Source: UBA6168 sp964643005
GTDB lineage: Bacteria > Bacteroidota > Bacteroidia > Chitinophagales > Saprospiraceae
Assembly (NCBI GenBank): GCA_964643005.1
Contig: CAZXQI010000004.1
Location: 1-64,000 of the forward strand
Direction of reading: 5' to 3'
DNA length: 64,000 nucleotides
A program made the position numbers and the translations under genes. The notes under the pieces were generated by a model. That model was given only the letters and a program-made list of their open reading frames with translations. It was not told the DNA's origin and did no database searches. Shown one piece after another: positions 8,716-17,188 of the stretch. Position 1 is the first letter of the stretch, and every line of letters begins with the position of its first letter.

Positions 8716-8769
8716 GCCTGGAAGGATGAGCACCGCCAATATGAGGCAGCTTTACTTCCGGGCTTTTTT
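8716..8769 (+). terminator. Terminator of the folE-reductase operon
   Basis: A 9-bp stem (8716-8724 with 8755-8763, one G-U pair) with a 30-nt loop is followed by six T residues. It sits between the convergent reductase and UbiA-like genes. Confidence 0.6.
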
Positions 8770-8790
8770 AATTTGAGATTATTCATAGTG

Positions 8791-9627
8791 TCAGAATACC
8801 CAGATGAATACGGCATAGACCAGCATCATCCCATCTATAAAGAGAAGATAAAAAATATCCGAATCGGCCTTTTTAGAATAGTAAATGACTATTTTTAAAA
8901 TCAATATGATGAGGAAGGCGTTGAGCAATCGAAGCCCGATGAAATATCTGAAGTATTGCCAGACGGCAAGCAGGCCGAATATGACTAAAAACAAATCCAT
9001 CAGGCGATAGGTGTTTTTTAGTCCGATGGCATTGGGCAGGGTAAAAATTTGCTGTCGTTTGTCCGTCTCCATATCCCGGATATCAAAAGCTGCGCAAAGG
9101 GGTATCATAAAGCAAAACCTCATCAGAAACTCCACCTCGTAATCTTCAAAGCGCTTTTGCCAATAAAACATTGGCATCAGTACCGTCACCGCCGCCCATA
9201 CAAAAGATAACAGGAGCAACTTTAAAATGCCCCAGTCTTTCAGTCTCTTCTTTTGGGGAAAAGGAAGGATGGGAAGAGAATATGCGAGCGACAAGATTCC
9301 CAAAACGACGCTCACCAGAATGACCTGAACGTCCAAATAGAAAAGGCAGGCAAAAGAAGCAATTCCGGCCAGTGCGATTAGGAGGGGATGTATCCATTTG
9401 TTTTCCTGCGACCAGTCCGCCCTGTCGGAGACGCCGGAGGGGAGCCTTTTTATAAAATAATGGATATTATAAATGCCGATTGTATTGGCGGCTACAAACA
9501 AATGGAGCACATTAAAAAAGGATGGATTGTGACCTAAAAGCAGCTTCTCAGTGGCCATGCTCAAGCCCACCGCACACATTGCAGCGAAGAAGCTCGTGTA
9601 TAATATCCATTTTAAAAAAGGCGCCAC
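8791..9627 (-). CDS. UbiA prenyltransferase-like integral membrane protein
   Basis: 278-residue hydrophobic protein with about eight membrane segments. The segment FDIRDMETDKRQ (near residue 185) matches the second Asp-rich loop (DxxxD) of UbiA-type prenyltransferases. The first Asp-rich motif is not canonical: the equivalent region reads NTIGIYNIHYF. It may therefore be a divergent or inactive member; Bacteroidota genomes commonly carry such a protein of unknown substrate. The frame opens with GTG at 9627, about 30 nt downstream of a TAATTTTG -7 box, which supports this start. Convergent with the folE operon. Confidence 0.75.
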   Translation of the reverse strand: MAPFLKWILYTSFFAAMCAVGLSMATEKLLLGHNPSFFNVLHLFVAANTIGIYNIHYFIKRLPSGVSDRADWSQENKWIHPLLIALAGIASFACLFYLDVQVILVSVVLGILSLAYSLPILPFPQKKRLKDWGILKLLLLSFVWAAVTVLMPMFYWQKRFEDYEVEFLMRFCFMIPLCAAFDIRDMETDKRQQIFTLPNAIGLKNTYRLMDLFLVIFGLLAVWQYFRYFIGLRLLNAFLIILILKIVIYYSKKADSDIFYLLFIDGMMLVYAVFIWVF

Positions 9628-9656
9628 TTAAGTTGAGATTCAGTTGATTAAAAGAA

Positions 9657-9664
9657 CAAAATTA
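9657..9664 (-). promoter_or_regulatory. Bacteroidota -7 promoter box for the UbiA-like gene
   Basis: Minus-strand TAATTTTG fits the TAnnTTTG consensus, 30 nt before the GTG start. No -33 TTG is evident. Confidence 0.45.
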
Positions 9665-9977
9665 CAATAATCAGACTTCGATTATTTTAACGAAAGGAGC
9701 AAATGAAACCGAAATCTGCGGGCTGTGACTTCAGTTTATTTGCGCAGCTCATAGCTTGTTCGCAGGGCTAAAGCAGCTATAAAAATTTGAGGAGTTGGGA
9801 ATAGGACTTACCTTCGCAACTGATTTTTTTGTGGAAAAAATACCCTTTGTGTACTTCCATTTCGACCACAAAAGAGCCAGGTTTGACCATAAATTAAGTC
9901 TTTCGGTTCAGCATGGAAAAAAGAGATTGAAACAGAAATGGCTTTTTAATTCATTCAAAAAAATAAATAAGTTAAAC

Positions 9978-10454
9978 ATGAAAAAGATCCAGTTACTGTT
10001 AGTTGTGGCCGCCAGCCTCCTGCTTTTTAGCTGTGGAAGCGAGGCCTCTCAAAATGACGCCACGAATCAGGAGGCAACGGAAATTGCCCAAGAGGAAGAA
10101 CACGAAATTGACGGGCATGATTCTGAACCTATCGAATTGAACAACGGAGAACTTTGGCCGGTAAATGAGGAAATGAGACCTTTTCTCATCAGGGGCGAAG
10201 AGCAGTTGGCCAACTTCATCAATAGCGGCTCCACGGATTATCAGGATCTGGCTGATAAACTGGCCAGAGAAAATGCCTCTCTCATCAAAAGCTGTACGAT
10301 GGAAGGGAAAAGCCATGATGAATTGCACAAGTGGTTGCATCCGCACTTAGAATTGACCGACGCGCTGAAAAAGGCTGATTCTAATGAGACGGCTGCTAAA
10401 TTAGTTTCGGAACTTTCAGCCTCCTACGAGACCTATCACCAGTTTTTCAAATAA
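9978..10454 (+). CDS. Hypothetical His-rich lipoprotein
   Basis: 158-residue lipoprotein. The signal peptide ends in the lipobox LLFSC (Cys19). An acidic linker (residues 24-55) precedes a helical domain of about 100 residues. The segment CTMEGKSHDELHKWLHPHLEL (about residues 111-131) packs Cys, Met and four His residues, suggesting metal or haem contact, but no known domain is recognised. The reading frame is open further upstream to 9795, but ATG at 9978 is chosen because it begins a clean signal peptide. Its neighbours are a small membrane protein and the catalase locus. Confidence 0.8.
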   Translation: MKKIQLLLVVAASLLLFSCGSEASQNDATNQEATEIAQEEEHEIDGHDSEPIELNNGELWPVNEEMRPFLIRGEEQLANFINSGSTDYQDLADKLARENASLIKSCTMEGKSHDELHKWLHPHLELTDALKKADSNETAAKLVSELSASYETYHQFFK

Positions 10455-10518
10455 ACAAACACTTGTTCTACGCCTGCCGGATAGCCCGGTGACGAGAGCA
10501 GCAAAATAAAATGCGATC

Positions 10519-10920
10519 ATGTCACGCAGGCAAATTACTCTAAAAGTAGCGGGAGTTCTGCTCGCCGCCTTCGCTTTGGTCACGCTGTATATGAGCAGTT
10601 CCGTCCTGTTCGACTTATTTGGAGTTCGGGAAAAAGTGGGGAACTACGTGCCCTTTGTGGTCTTTGCAAATTTCATTGCGTCTTTGCTGTATCTGATAGC
10701 CGTATATGGAATTTTTACAAACAAAAGATGGCCTGGCAAATTACTGCTGATCACGGCCGGCCTTTTGGGGTTGTGCCTGGCCTGGTTCCTTTTTTACATT
10801 AGAGGAGGAGGTATATACGAAAAGCAAACTACCGTTGCTTTGCCCATGCGAACGGGAATTACTTTAGTCTTTGCCGCCATAGTATGGTTTTTGAATAGGG
10901 AAAAAAGGCCTTCTGCTTAA
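10519..10920 (+). CDS. Small four-helix membrane protein of unknown function
   Basis: 133-residue protein with four predicted membrane helices (about 9-31, 43-66, 73-95 and 108-126) and a basic C terminus (REKRPSA). No family is recognised. It starts 64 nt after the His-rich lipoprotein stop in the same direction and is followed by a strong terminator, so the two may share a transcript. Confidence 0.7.
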   Translation: MSRRQITLKVAGVLLAAFALVTLYMSSSVLFDLFGVREKVGNYVPFVVFANFIASLLYLIAVYGIFTNKRWPGKLLLITAGLLGLCLAWFLFYIRGGGIYEKQTTVALPMRTGITLVFAAIVWFLNREKRPSA

Positions 10921-11041
10921 ACGAGCGATCGGAACTGTTTTTAGAAGTAGCTCTGCTGGCGTACGAAAATGCCTTTGTCAATGAAGGTTCAGCAGAATCT
11001 TATGCAGTGGAGCAGAGGAAAAGCGCAAAAGATTTTTGAAA

Positions 11042-11078
11042 AGAAATACCCGCCATTTGATGCGGGTATTTCTTTTTT
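11042..11078 (+). terminator. Strong intrinsic terminator
   Basis: A 12-bp perfect stem (11042-11053 with 11062-11073), 8-nt loop and T tract to 11078. It ends the transcript of the lipoprotein and membrane-protein genes. Confidence 0.85.
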
Positions 11079-11133
11079 ATATCCATTGGATAGCTGCGCT
11101 CTTAGAAAAAGGGAAACGAGAGCGCTTCAATAG

Positions 11134-11168
11134 AAAACGCCTCACAAATTGTATTTGCGAGGCGTTTT
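11134..11168 (-). terminator. Catalase gene terminator
   Basis: AAAACGCCTC (11134-11143) pairs with GAGGCGTTTT (11159-11168), and the stem extends inward by four pairs after one mismatch. It lies 25 nt beyond the katA stop. A T run also follows on the plus strand, so it may work in both directions. Confidence 0.7.
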
Positions 11169-11192
11169 GTTTTTAAACTCTTACTTCTTGAA

Positions 11193-12662
11193 TTATTGCA
11201 AATCCAGTGACGAGATGTCAATTTTCAGAGCCGCTGCGACGCCTTTGCCGTAGTTGGGGTCGGCTTTGAAGCAATTGATGATATGTCTTTCCTGGATGAA
11301 CCTTTCTGCTCCGCCGACTTCTGCCGCCGTATTATTGAACAACACTTGTTGCTGCGCAGCAGTCATCAGACGAAATAGATTGCCCGGTTGAGTGTAGTAG
11401 TCGTTGTCGTCTTCCCTGAAGTCATGGTGTCCGGCGTCGCCCGTCAGTTTCTGGTGCGGCTCTGCATAGGCTTTATTCTCTTCCCACTGCCCATAGCTGT
11501 TGGGGAAATAGTGGAGCGTTGAGCCTTCGTTGCCATCTACCCGCATGGCGCCGTCTCGGTGGAAATTGTGGAACGGACATTTGGGCGTGTTCACCGGAAT
11601 CTGGTAATGGTTCAGACCTAATCTGTAGCGCTGGGCGTCGCCGTAGGAAAACAGGCGTCCCTGCAACATTTTATCGGGAGAAAAGCCAATCCCGGGAACC
11701 ACGTTGGCCGGATTGAATGCAGCCTGCTCTACGTCCGCAAAGTAGTTGTCCGGATTCCTGTTCAATTCCATTACGCCGACGTCAATCAGAGGATAGTCGC
11801 CCTGGGGCCAGACTTTGGTCAGGTCAAAGGGATTGAACGGGCACTTTTCTGCCTGCTCTTCCGTCATCACCTGGATCTTCATCCTCCACCTCGGAAATTC
11901 GCCATTTTCGATAGCCTTGTACAAATCCCGCTGGTGGCTTTCTCTGTCCTTACCGATAATGGCGGCTGCTTCTTCGTTGGTCAGGTTCTGAATTCCCTGC
12001 TCTGTTTTGAAGTGAAATTTCACCCAGACCCGCTCGTTATTGGCATTGAGCAGGCTGAAAGTATGGCTGCCATAGCCATTCATGTGGCGATATGATTTGG
12101 GAATGCCCCGGTCGCTCATGGTAATGGTCACCTGATGCAGCGCCTCGGGCAACAGCGTCCAGAAATCCCAGTTGTGGTTGGCGCTTCTCAGGTTGGTTCG
12201 GGGGTCTCTTTTTACAGCCTTGTTCAAATCCGTAAATCGGTAGGGGTCTCTCAGAAAGAAAACCGGCGTATTGTTTCCGGCAAGATCCCAGTTTCCTTCT
12301 TCGGTGTAAAATTTCATGGCAAAGCCGCGAATATCGCGCTCAGCGTCTGCGGCGCCTCTCTCGCCGGCTACGGTAGAAAAGCGGACGAACACTTCCGTCT
12401 CTTTGCCAACGGCTGAAAAGAGCTTTGCCTTCGTGTATTTTGAGATGTCGTGTGTAACAGTGAATTTTCCAAAAGCGCCAGAGCCTTTGGCGTGCATTCT
12501 TCTCTCGGGAATGACTTCCCTGTCAAAGTGGGCTAATTTTTCCAAAAACCAGAAGTCCTCGAGGAGCATGGGGCCCCTTGGGCCTGCCGTTTTTACGTTT
12601 TGATTCTCGGCAATCGGTTTGCCTGAGACGGAGGTCAGATTCTTTTTTTTCTCGTTATTCAT
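11193..12662 (-). CDS. katA: Haem catalase (clade 3)
   Basis: Monofunctional haem catalase that decomposes H2O2 to water and oxygen. ATG at 12660-12662 gives 489 residues, the usual small-subunit length; an in-frame ATG at 12686 would add eight residues but lies upstream of the -7 box. Visible are the distal His57 in ERRMHAKGSGAFG, the catalytic Asn in GNNTPVFFLRDP (130-131) and the haem-ligand Tyr in RLFSYGDAQRYRLG. The C-terminal 100 residues keep the NADPH-binding-type fold without an extra flavodoxin-like domain. It is transcribed divergently from oxyR through an 85-nt interval, the classic H2O2-inducible arrangement. Confidence 0.97.
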   Translation of the reverse strand: MNNEKKKNLTSVSGKPIAENQNVKTAGPRGPMLLEDFWFLEKLAHFDREVIPERRMHAKGSGAFGKFTVTHDISKYTKAKLFSAVGKETEVFVRFSTVAGERGAADAERDIRGFAMKFYTEEGNWDLAGNNTPVFFLRDPYRFTDLNKAVKRDPRTNLRSANHNWDFWTLLPEALHQVTITMSDRGIPKSYRHMNGYGSHTFSLLNANNERVWVKFHFKTEQGIQNLTNEEAAAIIGKDRESHQRDLYKAIENGEFPRWRMKIQVMTEEQAEKCPFNPFDLTKVWPQGDYPLIDVGVMELNRNPDNYFADVEQAAFNPANVVPGIGFSPDKMLQGRLFSYGDAQRYRLGLNHYQIPVNTPKCPFHNFHRDGAMRVDGNEGSTLHYFPNSYGQWEENKAYAEPHQKLTGDAGHHDFREDDNDYYTQPGNLFRLMTAAQQQVLFNNTAAEVGGAERFIQERHIINCFKADPNYGKGVAAALKIDISSLDLQ

Positions 12663-12672
12663 ACTTATTTTT

Positions 12673-12704
12673 TTTGTGGATGGCAAAGCTAAGACATACT
12701 TTTG
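12673..12704 (+). promoter_or_regulatory. oxyR promoter (Bacteroidota -33/-7)
   Basis: TTTG (12673-12676) and TACTTTTG (12697-12704) are separated by 20 nt, an exact match to the -33/-7 architecture of the Bacteroidota primary sigma factor. Translation of oxyR begins 43 nt later. Confidence 0.7.
12684..12691 (-). promoter_or_regulatory. katA -7 box inside the oxyR promoter spacer
   Basis: Minus-strand TAGCTTTG fits TAnnTTTG and lies 22 nt before the katA start. Its -33 region lacks TTG, as expected for an activator-dependent promoter. It overlaps the oxyR promoter spacer. Confidence 0.55.
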
Positions 12705-12747
12705 TTTTATAAAAACGATATTTTAGATGCCAATATTGATGAAATAG

Positions 12748-13662
12748 ATGAACATTCAGCAGTTCCAATACATTCTGGCAGTAGCTGAATACCGTCACTT
12801 TGAAACGGCGGCGGACAGTTGCTTTGTTTCCCAATCTACGCTGAGCACGATGATTTCTAAGTTCGAAGACGAGATAGGAGTCACCATTTTTGATCGAAGG
12901 AAAAAGCCGGTCGGCGTCACAAAGGAAGGCCGGGAAATCATCCTACAACTGAAGATCATCACCAACGAAATTGCGCAGTTGACGGAAATGGTTCACGAGC
13001 TGAAAGGGGAGGTAAGAGGCAATATTAAAATTGGCTGCATTCCAACTGTCGCTCCTTTTCTTCTGCCTCTTTTCTTACAGGGTTTTTCCAAAAAGTTTCC
13101 TCACTTACACATTGAAATAAAAGAGAAGAATACGAACGAAATACTGCGGCAACTAAAATCGAGAGAACTGGATATTGGAATCGTGTCCACCCCCTTAGAC
13201 GATGCTGAAATGGTAGAATTGCCCCTTTATGAAGAGCCTTTCGTATTGTACGATGCGTCTAAACATTCGCCGAAATTCATAGCTGTGGACGAGCTGGATT
13301 TGAGCGATTTCTGGTTGCTGGAGGAAGGGCATTGCATGAGAAATCAGGTTTTGAAAATCTGTGAAATCAGCAGGAAGAAGATTAACTCTTCATTGAATGT
13401 GACCTTTAAAGCCGGCTCCATTGACAGCCTTTTGCGCTTTGTAAAGTCAGGTAATGGCAAGACGCTTTTGCCCTATTTATCGCTGCTGAATTTTTCGGAT
13501 GCGGAAAAGGAGTTCATCTCTTCCTTTAAAGACCCTGTTCCTCTCAGAGAAATAGGCCTTATTTTCCATCAGCATTTTGCAAAGAAAAAGACCCTGGATT
13601 TGCTTCGGCAGGAGATTTTGGAGAAAGTGAACCCAGTCCTGGGGCATTTAAAAAAAGACTAA
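12748..13662 (+). CDS. oxyR: H2O2-sensing LysR-type regulator OxyR
   Basis: 304-residue LysR-type regulator. The N-terminal winged helix-turn-helix (1-60) reads FETAADSCFVSQSTLSTMI. The effector domain (90-300) contains GHCMRNQVLKIC, with Cys196 and Cys205 separated by eight residues exactly as the redox pair Cys199/Cys208 of E. coli OxyR. Oxidation by H2O2 should form a disulfide and activate katA, which is divergent across 85 nt. The sequence-level match of both cysteines and the neighbour make the assignment secure. A strong terminator lies 160 nt downstream. Confidence 0.96.
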   Translation: MNIQQFQYILAVAEYRHFETAADSCFVSQSTLSTMISKFEDEIGVTIFDRRKKPVGVTKEGREIILQLKIITNEIAQLTEMVHELKGEVRGNIKIGCIPTVAPFLLPLFLQGFSKKFPHLHIEIKEKNTNEILRQLKSRELDIGIVSTPLDDAEMVELPLYEEPFVLYDASKHSPKFIAVDELDLSDFWLLEEGHCMRNQVLKICEISRKKINSSLNVTFKAGSIDSLLRFVKSGNGKTLLPYLSLLNFSDAEKEFISSFKDPVPLREIGLIFHQHFAKKKTLDLLRQEILEKVNPVLGHLKKD

Positions 13663-13820
13663 TCGCCATTGGCGCCCCTCAAAAAAACAACTAAACATTA
13701 TCGGAATACCCACCCTTTCAAGAGAGACTGCTCTGTAGAAGGAGTAAACAGAAAATTGGATAGCGGGAACTCGCCTTTATCTCTAACCTGATTTCTATAT
13801 GGTTGAGCAAGAAAAATTAA

Positions 13821-13864
13821 AGTAAAAAAGGGAGGCGCTGAAAAAGGCGCCTCCCTTTTTTACT
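13821..13864. terminator. Strong bidirectional terminator
   Basis: An 18-bp perfect stem (13821-13838 with 13847-13864) with an 8-nt loop. The outer part is A/T homopolymer, giving a T tract in both orientations. It ends oxyR transcription. Confidence 0.85.
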
Positions 13865-14014
13865 TTGATAATCCCTGATTATAGGGGAACAGGATAAGGG
13901 TATTTTAAAAATAGGGTTTTAGGTGTTTGGCTCAGGGTTCTTTGTTTGAAGAAAACAAACCTGCCGGTTTGCAGCCGGTTGAAATATATCTTCAAACCAT
14001 TGAAGAAGAATCGT

Positions 14015-14050
14015 AAAACAATGGGCGAAGCCGAACAGCCCCGCCCATTG
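14015..14050 (-). terminator. metK terminator
   Basis: A 9-bp stem CAATGGGCG/CGCCCATTG (14019-14027 with 14042-14050), followed on the minus strand by TTTT. It begins 13 nt beyond the metK stop. Confidence 0.65.
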
Positions 14051-14063
14051 TCATACAGGTGGA

Positions 14064-15317
14064 TTAGAGATTAAAAGCCTTTTTAACCTTATCCACGTAA
14101 TCTAATTTCTCCCAGGTAAAGGTTTCCACTTCATGGGTAGAAGGCTTGCCTGAACCATTGTAGAATGTCACCTTCTTAACCTCTGGTAAGCGCCCCATGT
14201 GCCCATAAGCCGCCGTATCGGAATAGATAGGGTGGCGGAGTTTCAGTCGCTTCTCAATGGAATATGGGCGCATATCGAACAACTTGAACACTACTTCGGC
14301 GATCTCGCTGTCTTTCATTTTTAGTTTGGAAGTGCCGTAAGTGTTGACATAAATATTGGTCGGTTCGGCGACGCCGATGGCATAACTCACCTGAATTAGA
14401 ACTTCATCGCAAACTCCTGCGGACACGAGATTCTTGGCGATGTGGCGAGAGGCATAGGCTGCGGAGCGATCCACTTTTGAAGGGTCTTTTCCACTAAAGG
14501 CGCCGCCTCCGTGCGCTCCTTTACCGCCGTAGGTGTCCACGATAATCTTCCGACCAGTCAGTCCTGTGTCGCCGTGAGGTCCTCCGATGACAAACTTGCC
14601 GGTCGGGTTTACGTGGTAGATGGTGTCTTTTTTGAAGAGCCGCTGAATGTTGGAAGGGTAGCGCTTTTTCACTCGCGGGATAACATAGCGGAGAATGTCT
14701 CTTTTAATATCGGCAAGCATGGTTTCGTCATCGGCAAAGTCATCGTGCTGTGTGGAGACGACGATGCTGTCAATACGCTGCGGCTTGTTTTTGTCGGAAT
14801 ACTCAATTGTCACTTGCGATTTGGCATCAGGTCGAAGGTATTTCATCTGCCTGCCGCCTCTGCGAATGGCCGACAACTCCTGCAAAATCTTGTGTGAAAG
14901 ATCGAGCGCCAACGGCATATAGTTTTCGGTCTCGTTGGTGGCATAGCCGAACATCATCCCCTGGTCGCCGGCGCCCTGGTCTTCCGGATTGGCGCGCTCG
15001 ACACCGCGGTTGATGTCGGGGGATTGTTCGTGGATGGCGGACAATACGCCGCAGGAGTTTGCCTCGAACATGTATTCGCTCTTCGTGTAACCGATACGGG
15101 CTATGACCTCTCGGGCAATATTCTGAACGTCGAGATAGGTAGCGGTCTTCACTTCGCCCGCCAAAACGACCTGGCCGGTGGTGACGAGCGTTTCACAGGC
15201 TACTTTTGAGTTTTTGTCAAAAGCGAGGAAATGATCAACCAGAGCGTCTGAAATCTGATCGGCAATCTTGTCAGGATGTCCTTCTGACACACTTTCAGAA
15301 GTGAATAGGTATGGCAT
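14064..15317 (-). CDS. metK: S-adenosylmethionine synthetase
   Basis: Makes SAM from methionine and ATP. 417 residues, slightly longer than E. coli MetK (384), as usual in Bacteroidota. Family blocks are visible: SEGHPDKIADQISDA (ATP/methionine site), GAGDQGMMFGYA, the P-loop-like GGPHGDTGLTGRKIIVDTYGG, and GGGAFSGKDPSKVDRSAAYA. A TACCTTTG -7 box lies about 61 nt upstream. The short leader has only a small CCTCG-TAAT-CGAGG hairpin, and I see no SAM riboswitch. Monocistronic, with its own terminator. Confidence 0.97.
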   Translation of the reverse strand: MPYLFTSESVSEGHPDKIADQISDALVDHFLAFDKNSKVACETLVTTGQVVLAGEVKTATYLDVQNIAREVIARIGYTKSEYMFEANSCGVLSAIHEQSPDINRGVERANPEDQGAGDQGMMFGYATNETENYMPLALDLSHKILQELSAIRRGGRQMKYLRPDAKSQVTIEYSDKNKPQRIDSIVVSTQHDDFADDETMLADIKRDILRYVIPRVKKRYPSNIQRLFKKDTIYHVNPTGKFVIGGPHGDTGLTGRKIIVDTYGGKGAHGGGAFSGKDPSKVDRSAAYASRHIAKNLVSAGVCDEVLIQVSYAIGVAEPTNIYVNTYGTSKLKMKDSEIAEVVFKLFDMRPYSIEKRLKLRHPIYSDTAAYGHMGRLPEVKKVTFYNGSGKPSTHEVETFTWEKLDYVDKVKKAFNL

Positions 15318-15377
15318 GGTTAAATGTTATTTTGGATTGAAGAATCTCCTCGTAATCGAGGCTTTTAAAAACGGGCA

Positions 15378-15385
15378 CAAAGGTA
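15378..15385 (-). promoter_or_regulatory. metK -7 promoter box
   Basis: Minus-strand TACCTTTG fits TAnnTTTG, 61 nt before the metK start. The implied leader of about 55 nt carries one 5-bp hairpin just before the start codon. Confidence 0.5.
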
Positions 15386-15433
15386 GGAAAACAGACAACA
15401 GTTAATGAAATACCCAAAAGGGCAATGTCGTCA

Positions 15434-16060
15434 TTATTTTACTTTACAGCGGAGCAATTGCTCCTGCCTGTCGTCTTTGGCGAGGATAAAACCCTCCAAT
15501 AAATCTCCAGGCTTCACAGGGCCTACGCCTGCCGGAGTTCCGGTATAGACTAAATCTCCCTGTAACAGTTTAAAATATTTTGAGATATAGACGATGAGCT
15601 GGTCGAAGTTGAAAATCATGTCCCGACTATTGCCGCGCTGTACCATTTCCCCATTTTTTTTGAGAAAAAATTCAATGTTCCCTTCCCGATTCACTTTTTC
15701 TAAGGGCGCAAACCTGCCCAATACTGCGGAGTTGTCAAATCCCTTGGCGATTTCCCAGGGATGGCCTTTTTTCTTTAACTCGTCTTGTAGATCGCGAGCC
15801 GTGAAGTCGATACCCAAACTTATTTCCTCATAATAAGTATGGGCAAATTCGGGTTGGATGGCTTTTCCATTTTTGCTGATTTTTAGCACGATTTCTAATT
15901 CGTGGTGCAATTCATTCGTAAAATCCGGATAGTAGAAAGGCTTTTCGTTGACCAACAGCGCAGTTGCCGGTTTCATAAAAATGACGGGGTTGGCGGGGAC
16001 GGGATTGTTGAGCTCTTTGGCGTGTTCGCTGTAGTTGCGGCCTATGCAAATGATTTTCAT
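15434..16060 (-). CDS. Fumarylacetoacetate hydrolase family protein
   Basis: 208-residue single-domain FAH-fold protein. Members are metal-dependent hydrolases, decarboxylases or isomerases acting on beta-diketo acids (acylpyruvases, FAHD1-like oxaloacetate decarboxylases). It begins with MKIICIGRNYSEHAKELNN; the metal-binding Glu pair is in HHELEIVL and the Asp in IDFTARDLQDELKKKG, followed by WEIAKGFDNSA and a C-terminal YTGTPAGVGPVKPGD. The compact length and FTARDLQ block point to the FAHD1/YcgM-like branch. It is adjacent to metK in the same direction but 116 nt away, so probably independent. Substrate unresolved. Confidence 0.92.
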   Translation of the reverse strand: MKIICIGRNYSEHAKELNNPVPANPVIFMKPATALLVNEKPFYYPDFTNELHHELEIVLKISKNGKAIQPEFAHTYYEEISLGIDFTARDLQDELKKKGHPWEIAKGFDNSAVLGRFAPLEKVNREGNIEFFLKKNGEMVQRGNSRDMIFNFDQLIVYISKYFKLLQGDLVYTGTPAGVGPVKPGDLLEGFILAKDDRQEQLLRCKVK

Positions 16061-16174
16061 GGATGGAAGATCAGCTTATTGGATTACCGGATGTTGTGTT
16101 TCTCTGCAAAAAATTAATTGGAAGGACTCTCCTGAAGGTTTTTTAAAAAAAAATCAACTTGTCCCCTGCCAAAA

Positions 16175-17188
16175 CTATTTGACATTCATCAAACCTGTCA
16201 GTTCTTTCACTTCCCGAATGGTCTTTTGAGCTTCGGAGCGGATGATGGCCGAGGAATCTTTGATCATTTCCTTGACGGCCTTTTTGTCGGTATTCAGTTC
16301 TTCTCTCTTTAAGCGAAAGCCATTGCTCAACTCGACGAGGGCGTCGGCCACCTGTCCTTTCAGGTCGGAATAGCGAAGATTGCCGTTTTCGTAGTTGGCC
16401 ATCAGAGCGGCGTGGGTTTCCATCTTCTCCGCTGCCTTCAGCAATTCGAAGAGGTTCTTTACGCCGGCGCTCATTTCGCCTTCGGGCGTGTCGCCGGTAT
16501 CCGTAACGGCTGATTTGATTTGTTTGCGAATGTGGATCTCTTCTGCGAAGATGTTGAGATAGTGCTTGTCGCCAGCGCTCTTACTCATCTTTTTGGCAGG
16601 GGATGCCAGAGACTTGATGTTTGGGGTTTCCGTGAATAGCGGCTCCGGCAATACAAAATATTCTACGCCCACCTGATTGTTGAAGCGCTGAGCTATGTTG
16701 CGGCTGAGTTCGAGATGCTGTTCCTGATCTTTTCCTACCGGCACGTAGTCCGCCTTGTAAATCAGGATGTCGGCGGCTTGCAATACGGGGTAGTCGAATA
16801 GTCCGACAGAAATAAAGCCTTCTGCCTTTTCTTCGCTTTGGGCGCTTTTATCTTTGAACTGGGTCATGCGTGTCACCTGCCCGAAGGAGGCGAAACAATT
16901 GAAAATCCAGCACAATTCGGCGTGCTCCGGCACCAGCGACTGAACAAACAGGTTTTCGGTTTTAATACCCGTCGCTATCAGATTGAATATCAGATTCCAG
17001 GTGTTTTCCCGAAGGTTTTTGGAATTGTAAGGCATGGTCATGGCGTGATAATCCACCACGCCATAAAAGCAGCGAAACTTATCCTGCATGTCCACCCAGT
17101 TCTTCACGGCGCCGAAATAGTTGCCGTAGTGCATATCGCCAGTTGGCTGGATACAGGAGAGGACTCTTTTCTTTTGTACTGTACTCAT
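16175..17188 (-). CDS. trpS: Tryptophanyl-tRNA synthetase
   Basis: Class I aminoacyl-tRNA synthetase, 337 residues, the usual bacterial size. The HIGH-equivalent signature is GDMHYGNYFGAVKNW (residues 17-31), and the KMSKS loop is intact (AKKMSKSAGD). The tryptophan-pocket block YPVLQAADILIYKADYVPVGKDQEQH is present. Its start codon overlaps the stop of the ridA-like gene by one base (TAATG), so translation is probably coupled. No attenuator-like Trp leader was seen. Confidence 0.97.
   Translation of the reverse strand: MSTVQKKRVLSCIQPTGDMHYGNYFGAVKNWVDMQDKFRCFYGVVDYHAMTMPYNSKNLRENTWNLIFNLIATGIKTENLFVQSLVPEHAELCWIFNCFASFGQVTRMTQFKDKSAQSEEKAEGFISVGLFDYPVLQAADILIYKADYVPVGKDQEQHLELSRNIAQRFNNQVGVEYFVLPEPLFTETPNIKSLASPAKKMSKSAGDKHYLNIFAEEIHIRKQIKSAVTDTGDTPEGEMSAGVKNLFELLKAAEKMETHAALMANYENGNLRYSDLKGQVADALVELSNGFRLKREELNTDKKAVKEMIKDSSAIIRSEAQKTIREVKELTGLMNVK

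Larger units (their letters stand above)
13663..14063. other. Convergent oxyR/metK intergenic region
   Basis: No coding signal. It holds the two terminators listed separately and, at about 13947-13975, a GC-richer palindromic stretch (CAAACC-tgc-cGGTTTG, then gcagccggtt) resembling the REP-like palindromes seen at 43.0 kb. Confidence 0.5.

Noticed and set aside
9795..9977. N-terminal extension of the His-rich lipoprotein
   Set aside because: The extension would bury the signal peptide and lipobox inside the protein; the ATG at 9978 is the better start.
15318..15433. SAM riboswitch before metK
   Set aside because: The leader is about 55 nt with a single 5-bp hairpin; it lacks the conserved core of known SAM riboswitch classes as far as I can judge by eye.
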